From contig JAFATB010000022.1 in assembly GCA_019244185.1 (NCBI GenBank), forward strand, positions 248,001 to 312,000: 64,000 nt of DNA, given 5' to 3'. Below the pieces are notes generated by a model that saw nothing but the letters and a program-made list of their open reading frames with translations, was not told where the DNA came from and did no database searches. How positions within the stretch are numbered: the first letter of the stretch is position 1; each line of letters opens with the position of its first letter. This document shows, in pieces, positions 1 through 10,200 of the stretch. A program made the translations under genes and the position numbers. Source of the DNA: Acidobacteriota bacterium (GTDB taxonomy: Bacteria > Acidobacteriota > Thermoanaerobaculia > Gp7-AA8).

Positions 1-816
1 TCGAACCAGAGCCATCTCAACGGCGGCACGTGCGACTCGACGGTCGAAGAGTGCACGAGCGCCGCGATCATGAACTCGAGCGTCAACGGCAACTACGGCT
101 TCACGCTGCAGCCGTGGGACATTCACGCCGCGCAGGGCGTATATCCGGGCGGCACGTGCGGGGGCGGGACGACGTGCACGCCTCCGACGATCACGACGCA
201 GCCGACGGCGAGGACGGTGGCGGCGGGGATCTCCACCACCATCACCGTCACCGCAACCGGCACCGGGCTCACGTACGAGTGGTACGTCGGCGCGCCGGGC
301 AACACGGCCAATCGCATCCCCGGCGTCAGCGGGCCGTCGCTCACCGTGACGCCGGGCGCGACGACGACGTACTGGGTGCGCGTCGTCGGCCAATGCGGCA
401 CCGCGAACAGCACCGCCGCGACCGTGACCGTCACGGCGGGAACGGCCGCCGCGAGCACGGCCTCGAAGCTGTATCTCGTCACGCCGTGCCGTACGCTCGA
501 CACGCGCGCCGGCAGCCCGCTGTATCCCGCGAGCACGCAGCTCGTCACGATCACGGGTAAGTGCGGCGTGCCGGCCGGCGCGAAGGCGATCGTCATGAAC
601 ATCACCGCGGTCACGCCGGCGTCGAACGGAACGCTCATCGCGTATCCCGGCACCGGCGAGGCGCCGCCGGGCACGAGCACGGTCAGCTACCGCACGGGTC
701 GCACGCGTGCGAACAACTCGATCATGCGTCTCTCGTCCGATGGACGTCTGGCCATCTACAACAGCGGCCCGAGCGCGATTCACTTTCTCATCGACGTCAC
801 GGGCTACTTCCAATGA
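1..816 (+). CDS. C-terminal part of a secreted protease-like protein with Ig-like and CGVP/DVTGYF domains (5' truncated)
   Basis: The reading frame is open from the first base, so the N-terminus lies outside the window; the first internal ATG (position 70) is not a credible start. The first residues (NYGFTLQPWDIHAAQGVYP) resemble the helix that closes a matrixin/metzincin catalytic domain, so the missing part may be a metalloprotease; this is inference. An Ig-like/PKD-like beta domain follows (about residues 60-150 of the visible part), with TYEWYVG and TTYWVRV strands. The last ~110 residues are the domain shared with four more genes to 10323 and with the gene at 36500: TPCRTLDTR, CGVPAGAK, RTRANN and a terminal DVTGYFQ. 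A strong terminator follows the stop. Confidence 0.8.
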   Translation, partial: SNQSHLNGGTCDSTVEECTSAAIMNSSVNGNYGFTLQPWDIHAAQGVYPGGTCGGGTTCTPPTITTQPTARTVAAGISTTITVTATGTGLTYEWYVGAPGNTANRIPGVSGPSLTVTPGATTTYWVRVVGQCGTANSTAATVTVTAGTAAASTASKLYLVTPCRTLDTRAGSPLYPASTQLVTITGKCGVPAGAKAIVMNITAVTPASNGTLIAYPGTGEAPPGTSTVSYRTGRTRANNSIMRLSSDGRLAIYNSGPSAIHFLIDVTGYFQ

Positions 817-825
817 TCCGCGAGC

Positions 826-861
826 GGCGGGCGGCGGGTTTTGTCCCGCCGCCTGCCTTTT
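826..861 (+). terminator. Rho-independent terminator
   Basis: A 13-bp G+C-rich arm (826-838) pairs with 845-857 with one G-T wobble across a TTTTGT loop, and TTTT follows at 858-861. It lies 10 bp after the stop of the first gene and separates it from the metalloprotease gene. Confidence 0.85.
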
Positions 862-872
862 CCGAGAATTTC

Positions 873-914
873 GTGAGCGGCGTCACCGGTTCATGTGCCA
901 ATAACCCTTATCGT
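873..914 (+). promoter_or_regulatory. CRP-like site GTGA-N6-TCAC with -10 TATCGT, class II spacing
   Basis: GTGA (873-876), N6 GCGGCG, TCAC (883-886). A -10-like TATCGT lies at 909-914, 22 nt after the site, which predicts a transcription start near 921 with the site centred at -41.5. The metalloprotease ATG is at 931. Two other copies of the same arrangement occur at 14320-14361 and 38964-39008. The factor is inferred to be of the CRP/FNR family. Confidence 0.55.
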
Positions 915-930
915 CAACCGGGTTCAACAC

Positions 931-3258
931 ATGAGCAAGCGAGCATCCTCTGTTCTCTTTGTCGCTGTCGTTGCGTTCATCGCGGCCACTCGTGCCGACG
1001 CGGGCATTCAGTCGCGCGCCGACGGAGACGTGATCTCGCCGCTCCTGCGGCCGATGGCGACCGGCACGCGCGTGCAGCTGCGCCACATTCCGGTGGGCGA
1101 TGCACTCGACGCGTCTCTCGATCTCGAGCGCTTCGAAGTGTGGGCGCCGAATGCGGAGCTCGTCGTGGAGCATGACGGCGGACAGCGCACGCACATCGCG
1201 CCGCCGCCGGTGCAGTACTTCCGCGGCACCGTCTCCGGCGATCCGGAATCGATGGTGTTCCTGGCGGTGCGCAGCGATGGCGCGACCGAGGGTCTCGTGA
1301 TTTCGAAGGAGCGCAGGTTCACGGTGCGCTCGCGTTCGCCGAAAGACATCGTGGTCGAAGACGTCGCGGCGACGGATGACTACACGCCGGGCGGCGGCTT
1401 CATGTGCGATCTCGACGGCGCGCCGGTCTCGTTGAAAGGCGGCACGCTTCCGAGCGTCCGCTCGCTGGTTTCCGGCATCGATCCGCAGACGAACGGCACG
1501 CTCAGCGCCACGGGCACGTGGACGCTGAACCTCGCCATCGAGACCGACAACGAGCTGTATGTCGACTTCAGCTCGAATCCGACCACTGTCGCGACGTTCA
1601 TCGGCAACGTCGTCGGCGCGGCATCGACGATCTACAAGCGCGATCTGCAGACGGATCTGCTCATCACGTTCTCGCGCATCCAGGCCACGGCGTCCGATCC
1701 GTGGACCATCAATCCCGGCTCGACCGGTACGTGGAACGGCTCGTCGACGACGTACACGACCTCGCACGCGCTCGCCGAACTCGGCGACGTCTGGGCCAAC
1801 AGCGGCACGCGTCCTTACAACGGTCCGCGTTCTTCCGTCGTGCTGATGAGCGGCAAGTCGCAGACCGCCGGCGTCGCGTGGATCGGCGCGTCGTGCACCG
1901 CCGACTCGCTTTGCAGCGGCGCGGGATGCGGCATCTTCAACGGCCACTACTCGGGCGGCTTTGCCTACATCGGCCTCGGCAATCCGAGCGCGACCGTGCC
2001 CAATCCCGATGCGACCGTCAATGGCGTTCCGTATGGTCTTCCGTCGACGAACTACTGGCCCGTCCTCGGCTTCGCGCACGAGCTCGGACACAACGTCGGC
2101 TCGCAGCACACGCACTGCGTCGCGCTGACCGCGGATCAGAAGACCGCGTACAACGTCACGCGCAGCTACATCGACGAGTGCTACGCCGGCGAAGGCGGCT
2201 GCTACGGTGGCGCCACGAGCGTTCCCCCGGAGAAGGGGACGATCATGAGCTACTGCCATCTCACGTTCTCCGGCGGCTTTCCGCAGAGCCGGTTTCTCTT
2301 CGGCAAAGCCGGTGAGCCGAGCGAGTTGATTCAGCAGGCGATCAAGAGCTACATCAACAGCCGCACGCCCGCGTCGCCGGCGATCAGCGCGCCCGCTTCG
2401 GTCGCATCGGGCGCGAGCGGCAACGCGTCGATCAATTCGCCCGTAGCCGGCCTCACGTACGACTGGACGATCACGAACGGCACGATCAACGGCAGTACGC
2501 AGGGCTCTTCGATCAACTTCACCGCGACGACGAACCCCGTCACGCTGCGCGTGCGCGGCACGAACACGTCGGGCTGCTCCGCATCCGATTCCGTGAACGT
2601 CACCGTCACCGCCGCCTGCACGCCGCCTTCGATCACCAGCGTCAATGCGAACGTCGTCATCACGAGCGGCACCACCGTCGAGTTGAACGCCACGGCGACC
2701 GGCACCGGACCGATCACGTATCAGTGGTACGTGGGAGAGTCGGGCGACGTCTCGACGCCGGCAGCGGTCGGCAATCCGATCAACGCCACGCCGTTGTCCA
2801 CGACCGCGTATTGGGTGCGCGCGTCGAACGCGTGCGGATCTGCGGACAGCCGCACCGTGCGTCTCGGGGTGGTCGACCCGCCGACGACGAGCGCATTGCT
2901 CTACATCGTCACGCCGTGCCGCCTCATCGATACACGCGGTCCCGCCGGACCGCACGGCGGACCCGCGATCGCGAACCTCGGCACGCGCGACGTCGCCGTC
3001 GCCGGCTCGTGCGGAATCCCCGCCGACGCCAAGGCCGTGGTCGCCAACATCACGGCGGTCGCGCCCGCGACCACCGGCTTCCTCGCTTTTTATCCCACTG
3101 GCTCTACCTGGCCAGGAAATAGCACCATGAACTACCGGACGGGCAAAACCCGCGCGAATAATGCGACACTGGTGTTGTCTGCTGCCGGAAGCGTCACGGT
3201 GTTGAATAATGGCTCTACGCAGAATTTCATTGTCGATGTGACCGGCTACTACAAGTGA
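931..3258 (+). CDS. Secreted zinc metalloprotease (reprolysin-like) with Ig-like domains and C-terminal CGVP/DVTGYF domain
   Basis: 775 residues. The ATG at 931 is preferred over the in-frame start at 895 because it opens a clean signal peptide (MSKRASSVLFVAVVAFIAATRADA). A propeptide-like region is followed by a metzincin catalytic domain with HELGHNVGSQHTH at about residue 383 (HExxHxxGxxH zinc site) and a downstream Met-turn, GTIMSYCH. Two Ig-like/PKD-like beta domains (about 470-660) lead to the final ~110-residue domain (TPCRLIDTR, CGIPADAK, KTRANN, DVTGYYK). It probably acts outside the cell as an endopeptidase; the substrate is unknown. A CRP-like site with a -10 lies just upstream, and the next gene follows after 10 bp with its ribosome site overlapping this stop, so the two are likely co-transcribed. 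Confidence 0.9.
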   Translation: MSKRASSVLFVAVVAFIAATRADAGIQSRADGDVISPLLRPMATGTRVQLRHIPVGDALDASLDLERFEVWAPNAELVVEHDGGQRTHIAPPPVQYFRGTVSGDPESMVFLAVRSDGATEGLVISKERRFTVRSRSPKDIVVEDVAATDDYTPGGGFMCDLDGAPVSLKGGTLPSVRSLVSGIDPQTNGTLSATGTWTLNLAIETDNELYVDFSSNPTTVATFIGNVVGAASTIYKRDLQTDLLITFSRIQATASDPWTINPGSTGTWNGSSTTYTTSHALAELGDVWANSGTRPYNGPRSSVVLMSGKSQTAGVAWIGASCTADSLCSGAGCGIFNGHYSGGFAYIGLGNPSATVPNPDATVNGVPYGLPSTNYWPVLGFAHELGHNVGSQHTHCVALTADQKTAYNVTRSYIDECYAGEGGCYGGATSVPPEKGTIMSYCHLTFSGGFPQSRFLFGKAGEPSELIQQAIKSYINSRTPASPAISAPASVASGASGNASINSPVAGLTYDWTITNGTINGSTQGSSINFTATTNPVTLRVRGTNTSGCSASDSVNVTVTAACTPPSITSVNANVVITSGTTVELNATATGTGPITYQWYVGESGDVSTPAAVGNPINATPLSTTAYWVRASNACGSADSRTVRLGVVDPPTTSALLYIVTPCRLIDTRGPAGPHGGPAIANLGTRDVAVAGSCGIPADAKAVVANITAVAPATTGFLAFYPTGSTWPGNSTMNYRTGKTRANNATLVLSAAGSVTVLNNGSTQNFIVDVTGYYK

Positions 3259-3268
3259 GGTGACCCTG

Positions 3269-3718
3269 ATGCGACGCCTGATCCTTTCCGCAGTTTTCTT
3301 CGCCCTGCTCGCCCTTCCGCGAATCGCTTCCGCGCAGAGCGGGCCGTACTCGTACTATCCGCTGTCGCCGTGCCGCGTCGTCGACACGCGCAATGCGAAC
3401 GGCACGAACGGCGGTCCCGCGTTCGGCACCGACGCCACGCGTAACTTCCAGATTCGCGGCTTCTGCGGCGTTCCGACGACTGCGAAGGCGGTGTCGCTGA
3501 ACGTAACCGTGACGCAGGCCAGCCAGGCCAGCTGGCTCGCCGTGTGGCCGTCCGGCACGGCCCGTCCCGTGGTCTCGATGATCAACTTCGAGCCGACCGA
3601 CCCCGCGCTCGCGAACGGCATCATCGTCGGCCTCTCGTCGGCGACACAGGACCTTTCCGTCTACAACAACTTCGGCAGCGTCCACGTGATCATCGACGTC
3701 ACCGGCTATTTCCAATAG
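3269..3718 (+). CDS. Small secreted protein: signal peptide plus a single CGVP/DVTGYF domain
   Basis: 149 residues. ATG 3269 is preferred over GTG 3260 because GAGGTGA (3257-3263) sits 5 nt ahead of it and the protein then opens with a compact signal peptide (MRRLILSAVFFALLALPRIASA). The mature part is essentially only the domain found at the C-terminus of the large secreted neighbours: SPCRVVDTR, a second cysteine in CGVPTTAK, and DVTGYFQ at the very end. That shows the domain folds and is exported on its own. Its two conserved cysteines suggest a disulfide. Function unknown. A terminator follows at 3746. Part of its 3' end (from 3569) is present again as a fossil at 7042. Confidence 0.85.
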   Translation: MRRLILSAVFFALLALPRIASAQSGPYSYYPLSPCRVVDTRNANGTNGGPAFGTDATRNFQIRGFCGVPTTAKAVSLNVTVTQASQASWLAVWPSGTARPVVSMINFEPTDPALANGIIVGLSSATQDLSVYNNFGSVHVIIDVTGYFQ

Positions 3719-3745
3719 CCGGCGTCGCCGCGTGCGATCGGGAAC

Positions 3746-3776
3746 GGCGCGCCTCCGGGCGTGCCGAATTTTTTTT
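3746..3776 (+). terminator. Rho-independent terminator
   Basis: GGCGCGCC (3746-3753), loop TCCG, GGCGTGCC (3758-3765), then GAA and eight T (3769-3776). It ends the metalloprotease/small-protein unit. In the duplicated copy near 7160 the left arm is lost but the T-rich stretch remains. Confidence 0.85.
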
Positions 3777-3809
3777 GGGGCATTTCACGTTCCTCGCCGC
3801 AGGTCCATC

Positions 3810-6800
3810 ATGCTCAAGCCATCGAACGCGTTCCTGCGGCGCACGCTCCCGCTTTGTCTCGCGCTTGTTCTGCTCGCGCCGTCTGTGTTTGCACAGGCAC
3901 TCACCGTGACGCGGTTCGCCGGCTCCGATTCCGGACCGGGTTATGCCGACGGCACGGGCAGCGCCGCACGCGTCCATGACGTGCGGGCGATTGCAACGGA
4001 TGCAGCCGGGAACGGCTACATTGTCGATCGGACGCAAAACGTCATTCGCAAGATGACGCCATCGGGCGTGGTGACGACGTTTGCCGGCCGTGAAGGAGCG
4101 TCGGGATTCGCGGATGGGCGTGGCGCTGCTGCGCGCTTCGACAGCCCGGAAGGCATCGCCGTGGATGATCGCGGCTACGTCTACGTCGCCGACTCCGCTA
4201 ACGGACGGATCCGTGTGATCTCTCCCGAAGGCGTGGTCACGTCACTCACTCCGGCGTACGCGTTCAACTGGCCGGATGGTGTGGCCGTGGACAATGTGGG
4301 CAACGTGTATGTGGCCGAGGTGACCGGCCATACCGTGCGCGTCATCCGCCCCAACGGAGCGGTGTCGCTGGTCGCCGGCTCGGCGGGTGTCTCAGGAACG
4401 GCGGACGGGATTGGCGCCGCGGCGAGGTTCGGGAACATCTTCAGTCTCACCTGGAATCGTGCGACGGGAGAGTTGCTCGTCGCCGAGTCCGACCGCATTC
4501 GGAAAATCACGATCGATCGCGCGACGCTGCAAGGCACGGTCGCTACAGTGGCGGTCCCCGGCAATTACGTGAATGCAGTCACGGTCGATGCTTCCGGCGT
4601 TCTGTATGCGGCGGTCAGCACCAGCGTCGTGTTGCGCGTCAGCGGGGGCGTTGCCTCCATCTACGCCGGCAGTCAGTATCACCTGCAGGGCAGCAACGAC
4701 GGCTCGCTCGATGCGGCGAGGTTCATTTTTCCCTCCGGGATCGCTGCCGCCCCCGGCGGTGTCCTGTACGTGGTTGATTTCGGCACGACCGACGTCCGCA
4801 AGCTTGCCGGCGGCTTCGTCACGACCATCGCCGGCACGCCGGTGCGATACGGGTCGTCCGGTGGTACGTGCGATACGACGCAGTTCCGCTACCCGACGGA
4901 TACGGTCGTGGACAGTCACGGCAACGTCTTCGTTGCGGACCAGCTCGTGATCGCCAAGATCACGCCCGCCTGTCAGGTGCAGGTGTTTGCCGGCTCTTAC
5001 GACCACTACGTTTCGCACGACGGAACGGGAGTCAACGCCGCGTTTTCCAGCCTCGGGACGCTCGCCATCGACGCCAACGACAATCTGTACGCCGTCGATG
5101 CGAATGCGATCCGCAAGATCACGCCGGCCGGAGTCGTCACGACGTACGCTGGAGTCGCGGACCAGAGCGGCAGCGCGAACGGCAACGGAATCAACGCGCG
5201 TTTCTCGTCTCCATTCGGCATCGCCGTCGACGCCTCCGGCAACGTGTTCGTCGCCGATCAGAACCACGTCATCCGCAAGATCACGACCTCCGGAGACGTG
5301 AGTCTGGTTGCCGGTGCCGTCGGTCAGCAGGGCTCCTCGGACGGCACGGCGGGAGCGGCGCGTTTCAATGTGCCGGCGGGAATGGCCTTCGGAGCCGACG
5401 GAACTCTCTACGTCGCCGACTACATGAATGACACCATCCGGAAAATCACGATGCCGGACGCGGTCGTCTCGACGCTCGCCGGTAGTCCTGGCCAGTGGGG
5501 GTGGACGGACGGCACCGGTGCGAGCGCACTGTTCGACGCCCCGTCCGACGTGGTCATCGGCAGTGACGGTCGTCTCTACGTCTCCGATGGGAACCACGTC
5601 ATCCGGCAGATCGTGGGCAATGTCGTGTCGACCGTGGCCGGCCGCGCCCGGCAGTCGGGGAACGTCGACGGAACCGGCCAGATCGCGCGGTTCCACACGA
5701 ACGGCGGTCTCAGCGCAGACACCCAGGGGAATCTCTACATCGCCGACGTGGCTGCGTACAACGTCCGCCGCGCGCGGCTGCCGGGCATCGACGACGTCGC
5801 GACGGCATCGACGACGACGCCGGCCCTCCACACGACCGTACAGCTTGGAACCGCGCCCGCCACGGCGACGAGCTGGCAGTGGAGCATCGTGCGCCGGCCG
5901 TCCGGCTCGACGGCGGAGCTCTCGTCTTCGATCAGCCGCACTCCGACGTTTGCTCCGGACGTCGCCGACGTCTATACGCTCATGCTGCGTGCCGAAGGCG
6001 CGGCCGGCGTACGCTACTCCACTATCGACGTCGCGCCCACGGATCCGTGTTCACCGATTGCGTCCGTCGTTGCGACGCTGAGTGGTTCCTCCTGCGTCGC
6101 GTCGGGCAGCACCGCCACGGTGAACGTCAGCGGAGGCGGCGCGGTGACGTACCAGTGGGGCTGGCGCTCGGTCTCCGCCGGCACGATCACGCCGCTCCCG
6201 GGGAAGACATCCTCAGCCTATACGATCGATGCCGCGGACTTTGGCGCCGGCAGCCCGGCCTATCTCGTTGCCACCGTGACATCCGAATGCGGTGTCGTCA
6301 CGACGTCCAACGAAGTGCCTGTCAGCACGGGTCCGTCGGCGACGATCTCCGCGAGCAGCAATGTCTTCGCGAATGCCGCAGACAACTACGCCTCCGTATC
6401 TGCCGCCGGAGCGTCCGCGACCTACGCATGGTCGATCACGAACGGCACCATCTCCGCGGGGCAGGGAACGAATCGCATCGTCTACACCGCGGGAGCGAGC
6501 GGCGAAGTGGTGCTGAGCGTGACGGTCACCGATGGTTGTCCCACGACGAGCGAGGTGCATGTGCCGGTCGTGCCGCGCCCCGCGGGTGCATCGATGCTGT
6601 ATCTCGTCACGCCGTGCCGCGTGTTCGACAGCCGTAACGGCGCGCCGCTCGCGAATCACAGCATTCGCACGGTCGCGATCGGAGGCTCGTGCGGCGTGCC
6701 GGTGGACGCGCGGAGCATCGCGGCGAACATCACCGTCGTCGCGCCGGCGACGACCGGATGGGTGTCGCTCTTTCCCGACGCGAACAACTGGCCGGGCACG

Positions 6801-6938
6801 AGCACGCTCAACTATCGCGGCGGCAAAACGCGGGCGGGGAACGCGATCGTCAGTCTGAACGCGAGCGGACAGCTCGCGCTGAAGAACGAAGGCTCGAGTG
6901 TGAACGTGCTCATCGATGTCACCGGCTATTTCAAGTAA
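3810..6938 (+). CDS. Secreted NHL-repeat beta-propeller protein with Ig-like domains and C-terminal CGVP/DVTGYF domain (copy 1)
   Basis: 1042 residues. ATG 3810 gives a signal peptide (MLKPSNAFLRRTLPLCLALV... VFAQA); the in-frame start at 3732 would put the upstream terminator inside the gene. About ten NHL-type repeats follow to roughly residue 640, with the recurring pattern GVVTTFAG, DGxGxxARF, GIAVDxxGNVYVAD, IRKIT. This indicates one large or two stacked beta-propellers, usually protein- or ligand-binding. Two Ig-like domains follow (WQWSIVRRPSGS; YQWGWRSVSAG; TYAWSITNGT), then the shared C-terminal domain (TPCRVFDSR, CGVPVDAR, KTRAGN, DVTGYFK). The gene at 7204 is its tandem duplicate. 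No enzyme motif seen; a surface adhesin or binding role is inference. Confidence 0.85.
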   Translation: MLKPSNAFLRRTLPLCLALVLLAPSVFAQALTVTRFAGSDSGPGYADGTGSAARVHDVRAIATDAAGNGYIVDRTQNVIRKMTPSGVVTTFAGREGASGFADGRGAAARFDSPEGIAVDDRGYVYVADSANGRIRVISPEGVVTSLTPAYAFNWPDGVAVDNVGNVYVAEVTGHTVRVIRPNGAVSLVAGSAGVSGTADGIGAAARFGNIFSLTWNRATGELLVAESDRIRKITIDRATLQGTVATVAVPGNYVNAVTVDASGVLYAAVSTSVVLRVSGGVASIYAGSQYHLQGSNDGSLDAARFIFPSGIAAAPGGVLYVVDFGTTDVRKLAGGFVTTIAGTPVRYGSSGGTCDTTQFRYPTDTVVDSHGNVFVADQLVIAKITPACQVQVFAGSYDHYVSHDGTGVNAAFSSLGTLAIDANDNLYAVDANAIRKITPAGVVTTYAGVADQSGSANGNGINARFSSPFGIAVDASGNVFVADQNHVIRKITTSGDVSLVAGAVGQQGSSDGTAGAARFNVPAGMAFGADGTLYVADYMNDTIRKITMPDAVVSTLAGSPGQWGWTDGTGASALFDAPSDVVIGSDGRLYVSDGNHVIRQIVGNVVSTVAGRARQSGNVDGTGQIARFHTNGGLSADTQGNLYIADVAAYNVRRARLPGIDDVATASTTTPALHTTVQLGTAPATATSWQWSIVRRPSGSTAELSSSISRTPTFAPDVADVYTLMLRAEGAAGVRYSTIDVAPTDPCSPIASVVATLSGSSCVASGSTATVNVSGGGAVTYQWGWRSVSAGTITPLPGKTSSAYTIDAADFGAGSPAYLVATVTSECGVVTTSNEVPVSTGPSATISASSNVFANAADNYASVSAAGASATYAWSITNGTISAGQGTNRIVYTAGASGEVVLSVTVTDGCPTTSEVHVPVVPRPAGASMLYLVTPCRVFDSRNGAPLANHSIRTVAIGGSCGVPVDARSIAANITVVAPATTGWVSLFPDANNWPGTSTLNYRGGKTRAGNAIVSLNASGQLALKNEGSSVNVLIDVTGYFK

Positions 6939-6956
6939 GGTGACGTCGATTCTGTT

Positions 6957-7023
6957 TTGACAGAGCCCGAGAGTCACCTCAGATCCCTCATCGCGGCCGT
7001 GCCGGTGATCGCGTACCGCGCCG
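6957..7023 (+). pseudogene. Fossil of the 5' end of the flippase gene at the duplication junction
   Basis: 6939-7020 repeats 10324-10405 almost exactly, including the AGGTGA ribosome site and the TTG start at 6957 (compare 10342). The frame runs for ~22 codons identical to the real flippase start (MTEPESHLRSLIAAVPVIAYRA) and then enters unrelated sequence at ~7024. It is a remnant left by tandem duplication, not a gene. Confidence 0.85.
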
Positions 7024-7041
7024 CCGGTACCGGGTCGCGCG

Positions 7042-7203
7042 GTGGTCTCGATGATCAACTTCGAGCCGGACCGATCCGGCGCTCGCGAACGGCATCATCG
7101 TCGGCCTCTCATCGGCGACAGGACCGTCCGTTGACAACGTTCGAACTCCAACGGCGCGCCGATTTTTCTTTGAGCATTTCGCGTTCCTCGCCGAAGGTCC
7201 ATC
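7042..7203 (+). pseudogene. Fossil of the 3' end of the small CGVP/DVTGYF protein gene and its leader
   Basis: 7042-7140 matches 3569-3670 with substitutions and indels that break the frame; the stop region and the left arm of the terminator are deleted. 7160-7203 matches the leader of copy 1 (T-rich stretch, CATTTC-CGTTCCTCGCCG, AGGTCCATC) and serves as the 5' region of copy 2. Confidence 0.8.
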
Positions 7204-10200
7204 ATGCCCAAACCATCGGACGCACACGTGCGGCTCTCGTTCTGTCTCGTACTGCTCCTGCTTGCGTCCGCCTCGTTTGCACAGGAGCTCACCGTCACGC
7301 GTTTTGCCGGGACGGATGTGGGAAAGGGCCATACGGACGGCACCGGCAGCGACGCTCGATTCAGCATGCCCGAGGCGGTTGCTGTCGATTCCGCGGGCGA
7401 CGTCTACATCGCAGATTCCGAACAGAACGTCATACGCAAGATGACGCCGGCGGGGGTCGTGACGACGTTTGCGGGCCGGGTGGGCGTCGAAGGATCCGCT
7501 GACGGTCATGGCGGTGCGGCGAGTTTCTCAGCGCCGCGAGGAATCGCGGTCGACTCGCGCGGATACGTCTATGTCGCCGATCGTGATTCCGGAGCGGTTC
7601 GCCGGATCTCGCCGCAGGGCGTCGTAACTCACGTCGTCCCTGCCGGCACCTTTCAGTATCCGCAAGGGATCGCCGTGGACAACCTCGGCAACATCTACCT
7701 TTCAGACGGTTACTTCGGACAGGTTTATGTGATTCGTCCGGACGGCAACGTGTCGCTGGTGGCGGGATCCACGACACCGGGGCACGCCGACGGGATCAGT
7801 GATCAGGCGTCGTTCTACGCCATCTATGGACTTGCGTGGAACGCGCAGACCGGCGAGCTGCTCGTTGCAGATGATGATCGCGTTCGGAAAATCGCGATCA
7901 ATTCATCGACGCTGGTGGGAACCGTCACGACGGTCGCGGTTCTCGAACCCGACGTTTTGGCGGTCACGGTCGATGCGTCGGGCGTCGTTTACGCCGCGCT
8001 CGATACCGACGCGATCATGCGCATCAGTGGTGGCTCAGCCACCGTCTATGCGGGCGCCGGGATGCCGACGGGTTCGGACGATGGTGCGCTGATCCAGGCG
8101 CGGTTCCTCTATCCGAGGGGCATTGCTGCCGCACCTGGCGGAGTGCTGTACGTGGTCGATGCGGAAGGACAGAACGTACGGAAGATCGCCGGCGGATTCG
8201 TCTCAACGATCGCGGGTACCGCGGCGCCATCGGGCTTGTCCGGCGGCACGTGCGACACAGTTCGGTTTTCCGCGCCGATTGCCACTGTCCGGGACAGGCA
8301 CGGTAATCTGTTCGTGTCCGATTTTCAGAACTCGACCATCGACAAAATCACGCCGGCCTGTCAGGTGGAAGTATTCGCCGGCCGCGCCAATCAATTCATC
8401 GCTCAGGACGGCACGGGCACCGATGCGTCGTTCTGGTCTCTCGGCTCGCTCGCGATCGACGCGAATGACAATCTGTTTGTTGCTGACGGTCATGCCGTTC
8501 GCAAGATCGCGCCGGATGCCGTGGTCACGACGTACGCGGGAAACCCTAATATCCCAGGTACTGCCGACGGCGATGGCGCCAGCGCGCGCTTCCATTACGT
8601 GGACAGGCTTGCCGTCGATGCCGCCGGAAACGTCTTCGTCACCGATGAATCGCACCGCATCCGGAAGATCTCCACGTCACGTGACGTCAGCGTCGTTGCC
8701 GGCGGCCTCAATGATCCCGGCTCCAGCGATGGAACGGGTACCGCGGCGCGGTTCGATGAACCGGCTGGACTGGCGTTCGGTCCGGACGGCGCGTTGTATG
8801 TCGCCGATGCCTTCAACCGCACCATCCGGAAGGTGACGATGCCGGACGCCGTCGTCACGACGATCGCCGGCGCGCCGGAAACGATCGGTTCCGCCGATGG
8901 GACTGGTGCCGATGCGCGCTTCAACCTGCCGTTTGACCTCGCTTTCGGGAGCGACGGCAATCTGTACGTTTCCGATGAGCCAGGCACGATCCGGCGGATC
9001 GCGGGGAATGTCGTAACGACGGTGGCCGGCCTCCAGGAGCAGCAGGGGAACGTCTCCGGCACGGGAAGGCTCGCGCGCCTCGGGTATGCCGGCGGACTCA
9101 CCGCTGATGCGCAGGGCAATCTTTTCATCATCGACGGTGGCGCGAAGAACATTCGGCGCGCGCAACTCCCGGGGATCGCCGACATTGCCACCGCATCGAC
9201 GACCACGCCTGCGATCCACACCGTCGTGCAACTCGGAACGGCGCCCGATAGCGCGACGAGCTGGCAGTGGAGCATCGTGCGGCGGCCCTCCGGTTCGACC
9301 GCCGAGCTTTCGTCGACGAACATTCGCAATCCCACCTTCACGCCCGATGTCGCGGACCTTTACACGCTGGTGCTACGGGCGGAAGGTCCAGCCGGCGTCC
9401 GCTACTCGAGCGTCGATCTGCTGCCCACCGATTCGTGCGGACTGATCGCATCGGTGGTGGCGACGCTCGACTCGTCCTGTCTCGGAGGCGGAGGAACGGC
9501 GACGGTCACCGTCACCGGTGGTGGCGCGGTCACGTATCAATGGGGTTGGCGTGCGATCTCCGGCGGCACGATCACGCCGCTCGCCGGCAAGACGTCCGCT
9601 ACGTACACGTTGAACGCCGCCGACTTCAGCAGCAGTACGCCCAAGTATCTCGTCGCCGTGGTGACGTCGGAATGCGGCGTCGTGACGTCGTCGAACGAGT
9701 TGCGCATCACCGCGGCCCCGTCGATCGTAATCTCCGCGAGCAGTCGCGTCTTTTCCGGGACGACGGCAAACTACGCCTCCGTGTCTACCGCCGGAGCGTC
9801 CGCGACCTACGCATGGTCGATCACCAACGGCACCATCACCGCGGGGCAGGGGACGAATCGCATCGTCTACACCGCGGGAGCGAGCGGCGAAGTCGTGCTG
9901 AGCGTGACGGTCACCGACGGCTGTCCCACGACGAGCGAGGTGCATGTGCCGGTCGTGCCGCGTCCCGCGGGTGCATCGATGCTGTATCTCGTCACGCCGT
10001 GCCGCGTGTTCGACAGCCGTAACGGCGCGCCGCTCACGAATCACAGCATTCGCACGGTCGCGATCGGAGGCTCGTGCGGCGTGCCGGTGGACGCGCGGAG
10101 CATCGCGGCGAACATCACCGTCGTCGCGCCGGCGACGACCGGATGGGTCTCGCTCTTTCCCGACGCGAACAACTGGCCGGGCACGAGCACGCTCAACTAT

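Noticed and set aside
883..2955. Long antisense frame (690 codons) opposite the metalloprotease
   Set aside because: Arginine-rich low-complexity translation typical of a high-G+C shadow frame; the plus strand has a signal peptide, zinc motif and domain order.
3260..3718. GTG 3260 as the start of the small domain protein
   Set aside because: GTG 3260 is inside the ribosome site GAGGTGA; ATG 3269 has correct spacing and a clean signal peptide.
6958..6963. TTGACA in 6958-6963 and 10343-10348 as a -35 element
   Set aside because: It lies at the flippase start codon itself (TTG ACA) in both copies, with AGGTGA upstream; no -10 follows at a suitable distance.
6957..7502. Open reading frame of 181 codons across the duplication junction
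   Set aside because: It starts with the fossil flippase start, then runs out of frame through the leader and the start of propeller copy 2. No protein family fits beyond the first 22 codons.
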